Shown: positions 1-6,599, counted from the first letter of the stretch. The stretch is 6,765 bases of DNA from Pseudomonadota bacterium (GCA_023419995.1 JAEZXF010000411.1:1-6765); one strand, 5' to 3'. Made by a program: numbers and translations. Notes: generated by a model not told the origin, from the sequence alone.

Positions 1-354
1 TCACAACCTCAAATCTGTGCCATGGGCGCTGACGGGGGACAATTGGCAACTGACGCTAGCTTAGCTGCAGCAGAAAGAAAAGAGCCATTTTCGATCGGTG
101 CACGGTCTTCGGCAGCGGCCTGCCGGAGTCGGCCGCGCGCGCGTCGATTAGGCTCAGCCACGCGGCCGCGTGCCTCGCCCGGGCAAGCCATGGCGGGTAC
201 GGGCGCACCCGGGCAGGAAGAAATGGGAAAACAGGCTGCGTCCCGCTCCACCTCAGGGGATCGGTACGCGCGTCAGGTTTGCTGTGCCGGGCAGCGGTCC
301 GAAGCCTCTCCGGAGAACAGCCCTCGTCCGGGCCTTCGATTCGCCGGCGGTCCC
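1..354. other. Left-edge non-coding stretch beyond the GH15 stop
   Basis: I see no convincing gene here. The first 100 bases are about 52% GC against roughly 70% elsewhere, including a purine-rich patch near 70-92, so this may be promoter DNA or the edge of a different segment. The sequence cccgggca occurs twice, at 178-185 and 208-215. Just past the GH15 stop an imperfect hairpin can form: 300-306 pairs with 331-338 with one bulged base, and its loop contains the 10-base palindrome tctccggaga (307-316). It could end GH15 transcription on the minus strand, but it has no T-run and I do not call it as a terminator. Short open frames here (for example minus 9-251) have low-complexity Ala/Arg/Pro composition typical of non-coding frames in GC-rich DNA. 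Confidence 0.5.
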
Positions 355-2154
355 CTACAGGACGTCCGTCCAGCGGCGGGAGAGGCGCATCGCCGCGTTG
401 ATCAGGCCGACCATCGAATAGGTCTGGGGAAAGTTGCCCCACAGCTCGCCGCTGTCGATGTGCAGGCCCTCCGAAAGCAGCCCGAGATGGTTCCTGTGCC
501 CGAGGACGTCGGCGAACACCGCACGCGCGTCGTCGTGGCGGCCGACGCGGGCGAGCGCGTCGATCAGCCAGAAGGTGCAGGCGGTGAACGCCGTCTCCGG
601 CTCGCCGAAATCGTCCGGCGCCCGGTAGCGATAGAGGTGGTTGCCGAAGCGCAGGTGCTTCTCGCAGACGGCGAGCGTGGAAAGGAAGCGCGGGTCGCGC
701 GCCGGCACGATGCCGATCTCCGGCATCAGCAGCAGGCTGGCGTCGAGGTCGCCGCCGCCGAAGGTCGAGGTGAAGCTCTTCAGCCCGTCGTCCCATGCCA
801 GCTCCAGCGTGCCCGCGCGGATGCGCTCGGCTTCCTCGCGCCAGTGGGCGGCGCGGTCGGCGAGGCCGAGCCGCGCGGCGATCCGCGCCAGCCGGTCGCA
901 GGCCGCCCAGCACATCATCGCCGAATGCGTGTGGACGCCGTTGCGCGTGCGGAACTCCCAGATGCCCGCGTCGGGCTGGTTCCAGCGACGCACCGCCTGC
1001 TCGCCGAGCGGCTCCAGCCGGCGGAACAGGCCCTCGTCGCCGGCCATCGGCAGACGCTCGTCGAAGAAGTACTGGATGACCGCGAGGATCACCGAGCCGT
1101 AGCCGTCGTTCTGCACCTGCGTGTAGGCGGCATTGCCGCTGCGGACCGGCCCGTGCCCGCGATAGCCGGCAAGCGACTCGACGACGGCTTCGTCGAGGCG
1201 CCGTTCGAGGCCGAGCCCGAACAGAGGCTGGAGGTAGCCGTCCGGCGAGCCGGCGGCGACGTTGGAGACGTAGCCGAGATAGTCCTCCATCGTCTTGGTC
1301 GCGCCCAGAAGGTTCAGCGCCTTGACCGTGAAGTAGGAGTCGCGCAGCCAGCAGAAGCGGTAGTCCCAGGTGCGGCCGCTCTGACCGTATTCGGGGATCG
1401 ACGTCGTCAGCGCCGCGACGATCCCGCCCGTCTCCTCGTGCGAGCACAGCTTGAGCGTGATCGCGGAGCGGATGACCACGTCCTGGAAATCGACCGGCAC
1501 CGAAAGGTAGCGGACCCATTCCTGCCAGTAGCCGACGGTGCCCTCCAGGAAGGACCGCGCCACCGCCATCGGTGCCTGCTCCAGCCGCTCGTCGGCCCCG
1601 AGGATGAAGGCATAGGGGCGGTCGACGAGAAAGGCCGTGCCACGCTCGATGAACTCGACCGGCGCATCGGTGGTGAGCCGCATGACCTGGTCGCCCAGCA
1701 CGAAGCGGATGTGATTGGTCCCCCGGGTCGTCTCGGGCCGGGAGGCGCCGTAGCCGTAGCGGGGGCGAAGAACGACGCGCACCCGCGGCGACCCTTCGAC
1801 GGGCGCGACGATGCGGATGATGGTCTGCGGCCGGAAGATGCGGCCGAGCGCCTTGAAGCGCGGCGCGAAGTCGGTGATCTTCAGCCGGTTTCCGTCCGCG
1901 TCGCTCTGCACCGTTTCCAGCACCGCCGTGTTGCGCAGGTAGCGCTGCTCGCAGCCGGCGAGGTCGTCCATGGCGATCGACCAGCTGCCGCCCTCGCCTT
2001 CGGCGCCGTCGAGCAGGCGGCAGAACACCGGGTCGCCGTCCATCCGCGGCGCGCACATCCACACGATCGACGCCTGCCTGTCGATCAGGGCCGCTGCGGA
2101 GGCGTTGCCGATGACGCCGAGGTCGAGGGAAGGTGACGGGATAGCCGGGGTCAT
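355..2154 (-). CDS. Glycoside hydrolase family 15 protein (glucoamylase/trehalase-like)
   Basis: A 599-residue protein that matches bacterial GH15 enzymes in length and motifs. These are inverting exo-hydrolases of alpha-glucosides; bacterial members include glucoamylases and trehalases, and the substrate cannot be told here. Residues ~10-50 carry the N-terminal beta-sandwich signature (DLGVIGN...AALIDR...IVWMC.PR.D). The (alpha/alpha)6 barrel follows from ~220, with WDYRFCWLRDSYF (263-275) and LAGYRG..PVR.GNAA (328-343). The likely general acid is E400 in PDAGIWEFR. The likely base is E562 in LLSEG, just before GELWGNFPQTYS (569-580). Most relatives read SEE or SEQ at 561-563; here the third residue is Gly, but the catalytic Glu is kept. 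No signal peptide is visible, so it is probably cytoplasmic. The ATG lacks a clear Shine-Dalgarno, but the N-terminal motif begins about ten residues in, as in relatives, which supports this start. It is divergent from the amidase gene; in alphaproteobacteria such genes often sit near trehalose-synthesis genes, none of which is visible. Confidence 0.93.
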   Translation of the reverse strand: MTPAIPSPSLDLGVIGNASAAALIDRQASIVWMCAPRMDGDPVFCRLLDGAEGEGGSWSIAMDDLAGCEQRYLRNTAVLETVQSDADGNRLKITDFAPRFKALGRIFRPQTIIRIVAPVEGSPRVRVVLRPRYGYGASRPETTRGTNHIRFVLGDQVMRLTTDAPVEFIERGTAFLVDRPYAFILGADERLEQAPMAVARSFLEGTVGYWQEWVRYLSVPVDFQDVVIRSAITLKLCSHEETGGIVAALTTSIPEYGQSGRTWDYRFCWLRDSYFTVKALNLLGATKTMEDYLGYVSNVAAGSPDGYLQPLFGLGLERRLDEAVVESLAGYRGHGPVRSGNAAYTQVQNDGYGSVILAVIQYFFDERLPMAGDEGLFRRLEPLGEQAVRRWNQPDAGIWEFRTRNGVHTHSAMMCWAACDRLARIAARLGLADRAAHWREEAERIRAGTLELAWDDGLKSFTSTFGGGDLDASLLLMPEIGIVPARDPRFLSTLAVCEKHLRFGNHLYRYRAPDDFGEPETAFTACTFWLIDALARVGRHDDARAVFADVLGHRNHLGLLSEGLHIDSGELWGNFPQTYSMVGLINAAMRLSRRWTDVL

Positions 2155-2451
2155 GCCGTGGACAGGATTGAAGGTCGTTCCGCCTCGATAACCCCCGAGG
2201 GCGGGCCGGGTTCCCGGCTTCGCGCCGAAAGCCCCCCGGAGAAGGCCCCTGCTCCCTCTTGTCGCAGCCTGACGGCCGAGCGGATTCGCTGCCGGCGCTG
2301 GCCACGCACGGCATCATGTCCTAGCATCCCGGCAGTTGCCGGATTGCGTGCCCCGTGGGCACCCAGCGAGCACGTCACGGGCCGCCCGTACAGGACCGGC
2401 AAGCCGTCGCGGAGGCGACGGCCAGCAAAGGACCATGCAGGGAGCACAGAC
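2155..2451. promoter_or_regulatory. Divergent intergenic region, GH15 / amidase
   Basis: These 297 bases separate two divergent start codons, so promoters for both genes should lie here. No good -35/-10 sigma-70 pair is visible on either strand. Near the GH15 side there is an interrupted palindrome, gccggg-tt-cccggc (2205-2218), of a size suited to a dimeric regulator, and an imperfect stem pairing 2181-2187 with 2196-2203. The half nearer the amidase carries a run of hairpins, listed separately. A weak sigma-54-like match, GGGCAC-N5-GAGCA (2357-2372), keeps the GG-N10-GC spacing but departs from consensus in the -12 box. The plus strand could be read in frame with the amidase from an ATG at 2158, but that segment has no protein-family signature and is better treated as leader. 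Confidence 0.55.
2329..2422 (+). promoter_or_regulatory. Tandem-hairpin leader upstream of the amidase
   Basis: Four consecutive perfect hairpins lie within 94 bases, ending 29 bases before the amidase ATG. They are 2329-2333/2338-2342 (CCGGC, loop agtt), 2348-2353/2357-2362 (GTGCCC, loop cgt), 2377-2381/2385-2389 (ACGGG, loop ccg) and 2403-2410/2415-2422 (GCCGTCGC, loop ggag). The last is 8 bp, and its loop with the first stem base reads GGAGG. The pairings are read directly from the sequence; a regulatory role is inference, because GC-rich DNA forms hairpins easily. I could not match it to a riboswitch I know: the loops lack the ACGR of guanidine-II elements, and I see no TPP or ZTP core motifs. 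Confidence 0.35.
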
Positions 2452-3774
2452 ATGAACAAGCAAGCAGCGATCTCCGGCGCGCCGCAGCGCAGCGTCGTCG
2501 TCCACGGCTTCACCAACAGCGTCCTCGACCCCACGGCGCCGATGCTGGGGCCCGTCGAGAACGGCGGCACCATCATCGCCAACACCGCGCCCGGCTGCTG
2601 GGGGCCGATGATCACCCCGCGCCTGCGCGGCGGCCACGAGGTCACCCAGCCGGTCTACGTCGACGGCGCGGAGCCGGGCGACGGCATCGCGATGCGCATC
2701 CGCGACATCACCGTGACGGCGATCGCCACCGCGTCGGGCCACGATTCCTCGCCGGAGGGCTTCTGCCTCGGCGATCCCTACGTCGCCGCCCGCTGCCCCA
2801 CCTGCGACGAGGTCTGGCCCGAGACGCATCTCGAAGGCATCGGCCAGGACGCGGTGAAGTGCGACAGGTGCGGCAACGCGGTGAAGCCGTTCGAGATCGT
2901 CCACGGCTATACCGTCGTCTTCGACGACACGCGCCGCGTCGGCGTCACCGTGCCCAAGGAGGCTGCGGAGACGATCGCCCGCAACGCCCATCACTACGCG
3001 GCCCTGCCGGACGAATCCGTCCAGCATCCGATCCTCGCCTTCGCGCCGTCCGACATGCCGGGCGTCATGGTGCGCATGCGTCCCTTCCTCGGCCAGCTCG
3101 GCACGACGCCGTCGCACCCGATGCCGGATTCGCACAATGCCGGCGATTTCGGCGCCTTCCTCGTCGGCGCGCCGCATGCCTACGCCATCACCGCCGAGCA
3201 GCTCGCCACGCACAAGACCGACGGCCACATGGACATCGACGCGGTGCGCCCCGGCGCCATCCTGATCGCGCCGGTAAAGGTGAAGGGCGCCGGCGTCTAC
3301 ATGGGCGACATGCACGCCGCCCAGGGCGACGGCGAGATCGCCGGCCACACGATGGACGTCGCCGGGAGCGTCACCCTTCAGGTAGAGGTGGTGAAGAACT
3401 ATCCCATCGACGGCCCGGTGCTGTTCCCGCTGCCCGAGGACCTGCCGCCGCTGGCGCGCCCCTTCACCGCCGACGAGCGCGCCCGTGCCGAGCGGCTCGC
3501 CCGCACCTGGGGCATGGACGGCGTGGAGGAGCTGGCGCCCGTCTCGGTCGTCGGCACCGCCGCCGACATGAACGCGGCGATCGACAACGGCCTCGAGCGG
3601 GCGGCGAAGCTCCTCGGCATGACCGTGCCGGAGGTGCGCAACCGCGCGACGGTGAACGGCGCGATCGAGATCGGCCGGGCGCCGGGCGTCATCCAGGTGA
3701 CCTTCCTCGCCCCGCTCGACCGGCTCGACGCCGTCGGTCTCGGCGTCTACGCCCGCGAGCAGTACAATCTGTAG
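2452..3774 (+). CDS. Acetamidase/formamidase family protein with zinc-ribbon-like insert
   Basis: A 440-residue member of the FmdA/AmdA family, which hydrolyses formamide, acetamide or similar short amides to ammonia and the acid. Family hallmarks include HGFTNSVLDP near the N-terminus (18-27), APG..WGPMITPR (46-57), and the conserved metal/active-site segment MGDMHAAQGDGEIAGH (284-299), with H288, D293 and E295 as likely key residues. Residues 115-140 hold two CxxC pairs (C115/C118 and C137/C140), a zinc-ribbon-like insert that the shorter (~300-residue) amidases do not need. The last ~100 residues (SVVGTAADMNAAIDNGLERA onward) match the longer bacterial type. No signal peptide is present, so it is cytoplasmic. 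The start at 2452 is set by GGGAG (2440-2444) seven bases upstream; the open frame continues back to 2158 without family similarity. The natural substrate is uncertain. It may be transcribed separately from the operon 133 bp downstream. Confidence 0.92.
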   Translation: MNKQAAISGAPQRSVVVHGFTNSVLDPTAPMLGPVENGGTIIANTAPGCWGPMITPRLRGGHEVTQPVYVDGAEPGDGIAMRIRDITVTAIATASGHDSSPEGFCLGDPYVAARCPTCDEVWPETHLEGIGQDAVKCDRCGNAVKPFEIVHGYTVVFDDTRRVGVTVPKEAAETIARNAHHYAALPDESVQHPILAFAPSDMPGVMVRMRPFLGQLGTTPSHPMPDSHNAGDFGAFLVGAPHAYAITAEQLATHKTDGHMDIDAVRPGAILIAPVKVKGAGVYMGDMHAAQGDGEIAGHTMDVAGSVTLQVEVVKNYPIDGPVLFPLPEDLPPLARPFTADERARAERLARTWGMDGVEELAPVSVVGTAADMNAAIDNGLERAAKLLGMTVPEVRNRATVNGAIEIGRAPGVIQVTFLAPLDRLDAVGLGVYAREQYNL

Positions 3775-3781
3775 AGGCCCA

Positions 3782-3837
3782 CGGGCGGCGGCTGACAGGG
3801 AAGAGCGGGCGCGGCTCGCGCCCCTGCCGCCTGCCCG
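3782..3837 (+). terminator. Long GC-rich stem-loop after the amidase gene
   Basis: The structure begins eight bases after the amidase stop. The outer stem pairs cgggc-ggcgg (3782-3791) with ccgcc-t-gcccg (3827-3837, one bulged t). A 4-base bulge is followed by caggg (3796-3800) pairing with ccctg (3822-3826). The tip is gcgcg-gct-cgcgc (3809-3821); alternatively gggcgcg (3807-3813) pairs perfectly with cgcgccc (3817-3823). There is no T-run, so classic intrinsic termination is doubtful; it could instead stabilise the 3' end or attenuate read-through. A second perfect hairpin, CGCCGC-gggg-GCGGCG (3857-3872), and gccgg-aa-ccggc (3872-3883) follow in the same gap. Confidence 0.38.
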
Positions 3838-3907
3838 GCGATGATGCCCGTGCCGACGCCGCGGGGGCGGCGCCGGAACCGGCTTTCGGGCTCCACGTTA
3901 ACCGACG

Positions 3908-4741
3908 ATGGAAACCCGCTTCGCGCCCCGTTTCGCGCCCCACGGCAGCCTTCAGCCGAACGCCCTCTGGTCCGTGGACCGCGGGCGCTCGCCGCTGATC
4001 GGAACGGCGATCCATGACGGCCACCTCGTGCGCGACGACCTCGCCGCGCGCATGGCGCTGGACGCCGAGGAACGCCGGCGCGAGGAGGACCCGTTCACCG
4101 CGCCGATGATCGGCGACCTCGCCAACCGCGTCGTCGTCCACCGCTCGCGCTTCGAGACCGATCTCAACCGCGCCCGCGACGGCGCGGTCTATCTGCGGCC
4201 CGAGCAGGCGTGGGGCCTCGGCGTGTGGCGCGACCCGCCCGGCGACGACATGGTCGAGGCCGTGCTGCGCCAGCACGACGCCTACTATGCGATGCTGCGC
4301 CAGATGCTGTCCGACATCGAGGCGGAACACGGGCGGTTCGTGCTGCTCGACGTCCACAGCTACAACCACCGCCGGGGCGGGCCGGATGCGCCGCCGACCC
4401 CGCAGGCCGATGCGCCGGACATCAACATCGGCACCTTCTCGATGGACCGCGGCCGGTGGGGACCCGTCGTGGACGCCTTCGTCGCCTGCCTGCGCGGGCA
4501 GCCCTTCATGGGCCGCGCCCTCGACGTGCGCGAGAACGTCGCCTTCGCCGGCAAGGGCGAGCAGACGCGCTTCGTGCACGCGCATTTCCCGCGCCCCGGC
4601 TGTGCCATCGCGGTCGAGTTCAAGAAGATCTTCATGGACGAATGGACCGGCGAGCCGGACGTCGAGGCCGTCGCGGCGCTGCGCGGCGCAGTTGCGGCCA
4701 GCCTGCCGGTGCTCGAGGCCGCGCTGGAGGCGCGCCCATGA
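3908..4741 (+). CDS. N-formylglutamate amidohydrolase-like metallohydrolase
   Basis: A 277-residue FGase-family (COG3741-type) protein. Known members are zinc enzymes with the M14-carboxypeptidase-like fold that cleave N-formylglutamate to formate and glutamate, the last step of one histidine-degradation route. Recognisable segments are AIHDGH (34-39), REEDPFT (58-64), SRFETDLNR (80-88), LLDVHSYNHRRGGPD (146-160), LDVREN (205-210) and AVEFKKIFMDEWTG (235-248). Likely zinc ligands are H36, E59 or E60, and H150; E237 is the likely catalytic acid/base. R81 and R88 are candidates for binding the substrate carboxylate. The start is well bounded: a stop codon lies in frame at 3899-3901, although no Shine-Dalgarno is evident. 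No hut genes are nearby, so a histidine role is not supported; it overlaps the DUF1704 gene by four bases and probably serves the same process. The substrate may be an N-acylated or ligated amino acid other than N-formylglutamate. Confidence 0.88.
   Translation: METRFAPRFAPHGSLQPNALWSVDRGRSPLIGTAIHDGHLVRDDLAARMALDAEERRREEDPFTAPMIGDLANRVVVHRSRFETDLNRARDGAVYLRPEQAWGLGVWRDPPGDDMVEAVLRQHDAYYAMLRQMLSDIEAEHGRFVLLDVHSYNHRRGGPDAPPTPQADAPDINIGTFSMDRGRWGPVVDAFVACLRGQPFMGRALDVRENVAFAGKGEQTRFVHAHFPRPGCAIAVEFKKIFMDEWTGEPDVEAVAALRGAVAASLPVLEAALEARP
4726..4730 (+). promoter_or_regulatory. Shine-Dalgarno of the DUF1704 gene, inside the FGase-like gene
   Basis: GGAGG sits seven bases before the ATG at 4738, within the last codons of the FGase-like gene. 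It fixes the DUF1704 start even though that reading frame stays open back to 4210. Together with the ATGA stop/start overlap it implies translational coupling. Confidence 0.75.
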
Positions 4742-6591
4742 CGGGCCGATCCCGCCCCGACGAGGTCGCCGGCCGCATCGCCGAGGCGTTGTCGCAGGAC
4801 ACGCCCGTCCGGCTCGACCTCGGCCCCGGAAGCCGCCTCTACCTCGACCGCCCCCTACCCTTCCTCGCCGTGCATGTGGGCCGCCGCTCCGAGCCGGTGG
4901 CGCGCGAGGCCACCGTGGCCAACGCGGCCTACCTGCTCGCCCGCAATCTCGGCGAGGCGGCAAAGATCGCCCGCATGGTGGGCGAGAAGATGGAGGAGCG
5001 CTTCGGCACCTTCGTGGTGCTCGACATCGGCGAGCTCGCCCGCGACCAGCTCGCCGGGGACGCGCCCTATCTGGCGCCGTTCGAGATCGGCATCTCCGGG
5101 CCGGCGGACAAGGCCGGCCAGGATGCCGTCTCCGCCTTCGTCAGCGCGCTGGAGAAGATCGACGCGCGCTACCGGGCGCCGCGCATCGTCCGGCATGCGA
5201 TCGCCGACGATCCCCATGCCGGCCTCGCACGGCGGCTGCCCGCGTTCCCCGCCATCACCGTCCGCTTCGCCCCCGTCTACCGCGTGCCGGGGTCGCGGGC
5301 GGTCTATCCCGAACTGCGCGAGCGGCTCGTCTCCAGCATCTTCGACGCGTCCCTGCGAGCCGCGGCGCATCTCGTGCGGGCGCAGACGAGCCTTGCGCCC
5401 TCGACCCACCGCGCCCTCGGCCGGCGGGTGTTCCTCGACGCGGTGGTGCGCGCCGACCGCGCCATGGACGAGATCGCCGGCCGCTTCGACTTCCTCCTCG
5501 CCGTGACCCCGATCAACGCCGAGGCCGCGTGGGCCGAATTCAGCGCCGGCGGCTGCCAGCGGGCGCCCACCTTCCTCTATCGGCCGCTGGCGACCGACGT
5601 CGCCGCCAGCAAGAAGGCGCTGTTCTCGATCGGCCTCGACCGGTTCGAGGACCCGGTGCTGTCCGCGCTCTACCGCGAGAAGCAGCAGGAGCTCGACCTG
5701 CAGCTGTCGATGCTGGCCACCCGCGAGGACCGCCGGTTCATGGAGCTGGGCCGCGCGCTCTACGGCTCCGTCGAGCCGCGGCTGCTCAAGGCCGCGCAGC
5801 AGATCCTGGTCGACACCGCCTCCGGCCGCCGCGGCCGGCAGGCCGACACGGTCGACTACCGCTCCGTCGAGAAGCGGGCGCGCGCCATGATCGCCCGCTA
5901 CGCCGACAGCTCCGGTGCGTTCGCCGCCCATGTCGAGGTGCGCGACGACCTGCCGCCCGGCCTCATGGTCTCCGACGACCGCCTGCTGATATCCCGCAGC
6001 ACCACGGTCGCCAAGGACCGGGTCGAGGCCCTGCTGAGCCACGAGATCGGCGTCCACCTCCTCACCTACTGCAACGGCTCGGGCCACGGGTTGCGGCTCT
6101 TCCGCTCGGGCCTCGCCGGCTACGAGGGCGCGCAGGAGGGGCTGGCCGTGCTGGCCGAATACCTCGCCGGCGGCATGACCGTCGCCCGCCTCCGGCTGAT
6201 CGCCGCGCGCGTCGTCGCCTGCGCCGGCATGCTGGACGGCGCGGGGTTCGTCGACACCTTCCGCACCCTGACGAAGGAGCACGGCTTCGCCCGCGAGACG
6301 GCCTTCAACGTCGCGCTGCGCGTCCATCGCGGCGGCGGACTCGCCAAGGACGCCATCTACCTGCGCGGCCTTCTCGAAATCCTCGGCCACCTGCAGGGCG
6401 GGGGCGCGCTCGATCCGTTCTGGATGGGCAAGATCGCCGCCCGCCATTTCGCCGTCATGCAGGAGCTGAGCACGCGCGGCCTGCTCAAGGCGCCCCGCCT
6501 CAAGCCGCAGTTCCTGTCGGCCAGGGGCGCCGACCAGCGCCTCGCCCGGCTTCGCTCCGGGCTTTCCCCTCTCGATCTCGTCGCTGCCTAG
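4738..6591 (+). CDS. DUF1704 / QEGLA-motif zincin-like metallopeptidase
   Basis: A 617-residue protein of the family annotated 'flavohemoglobin expression-modulating QEGLA motif protein' (TIGR02421, DUF1704). The same family includes the eukaryotic tubulin detyrosinase MATCAP, so a zinc carboxypeptidase role is likely; the bacterial substrate is unknown. The peptidase part covers ~220-600. The atypical metal motif is HEIGVH (H435, E436, H440), followed after 27 residues by Q466-E467-G-L-A; E467 is the likely third zinc ligand. Other matching segments are a helix near KKALFSIGLDRFEDPVL (292-308) and VSDDRLLISRSTTVAKDRVE (411-430). Residues ~35-215, starting with DRPLPFLAVHVGR, form a separate domain that aligns by eye with the upstream FGase-like protein but lacks most of its catalytic residues. 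No signal peptide or membrane segment is visible. The ATG overlaps the upstream TGA, and an ATP-grasp gene follows directly, so a shared pathway is likely. The annotated link to flavohemoglobin says little about mechanism. Confidence 0.9.
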   Translation: MTGRSRPDEVAGRIAEALSQDTPVRLDLGPGSRLYLDRPLPFLAVHVGRRSEPVAREATVANAAYLLARNLGEAAKIARMVGEKMEERFGTFVVLDIGELARDQLAGDAPYLAPFEIGISGPADKAGQDAVSAFVSALEKIDARYRAPRIVRHAIADDPHAGLARRLPAFPAITVRFAPVYRVPGSRAVYPELRERLVSSIFDASLRAAAHLVRAQTSLAPSTHRALGRRVFLDAVVRADRAMDEIAGRFDFLLAVTPINAEAAWAEFSAGGCQRAPTFLYRPLATDVAASKKALFSIGLDRFEDPVLSALYREKQQELDLQLSMLATREDRRFMELGRALYGSVEPRLLKAAQQILVDTASGRRGRQADTVDYRSVEKRARAMIARYADSSGAFAAHVEVRDDLPPGLMVSDDRLLISRSTTVAKDRVEALLSHEIGVHLLTYCNGSGHGLRLFRSGLAGYEGAQEGLAVLAEYLAGGMTVARLRLIAARVVACAGMLDGAGFVDTFRTLTKEHGFARETAFNVALRVHRGGGLAKDAIYLRGLLEILGHLQGGGALDPFWMGKIAARHFAVMQELSTRGLLKAPRLKPQFLSARGADQRLARLRSGLSPLDLVAA

Positions 6592-6595
6592 GAGG
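6590..6595 (+). promoter_or_regulatory. Shine-Dalgarno of the ATP-grasp gene, overlapping the preceding stop
   Basis: A perfect AGGAGG begins inside the TAG stop (6589-6591) of the DUF1704 gene and ends four bases before the ATG at 6600. It is the strongest ribosome-binding site in the window. A ribosome finishing the peptidase would lie over this site, which suggests coupling or steady co-expression of the two proteins. Confidence 0.85.
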
Positions 6596-6599
6596 CTTC

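Noticed and set aside
9..251. A small 80-residue minus-strand protein
   Set aside because: No ribosome site or motif found, and its composition is typical of a chance frame.
22..2136. A 704-codon plus-strand open frame opposite the GH15 gene
   Set aside because: Its translation is rich in Arg, Ala, Gly and Asp without any family motif, while the minus strand encodes a full GH15 enzyme. It is an antisense shadow of GC-rich codon bias.
2403..2422. A guanidine-II (mini-ykkC) riboswitch hairpin
   Set aside because: The loop is ggag rather than ACGR, and the neighbouring hairpin loops do not match either.
2158..2451. A 98-residue N-terminal extension of the amidase from ATG 2158
   Set aside because: No family similarity, no Shine-Dalgarno at 2158, and a good GGGAG site before ATG 2452, where the family N-terminus begins.
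2314..3348. A 344-codon minus-strand open frame opposite the amidase
   Set aside because: Val/Ala/Asp/Gly-rich shadow; the opposite strand carries the conserved GDMHAAQGDGE amidase motif.
4210..4737. A 176-residue N-terminal extension of the DUF1704 protein
   Set aside because: It would lie out of frame inside the FGase-like gene, has an Arg/Ala/Gly shadow composition, and a Shine-Dalgarno plus ATG lie at 4726-4740.
3689..4963. A 424-codon minus-strand open frame spanning the FGase-like gene
   Set aside because: It crosses two real genes and a hairpin gap, with low-complexity Arg/Gly/Ala ends and no family similarity.
4855..6447. A 530-codon minus-strand open frame opposite the DUF1704 gene
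   Set aside because: No recognisable motif and a biased composition; the plus-strand frame carries HEIGVH and QEGLA and fits the operon.
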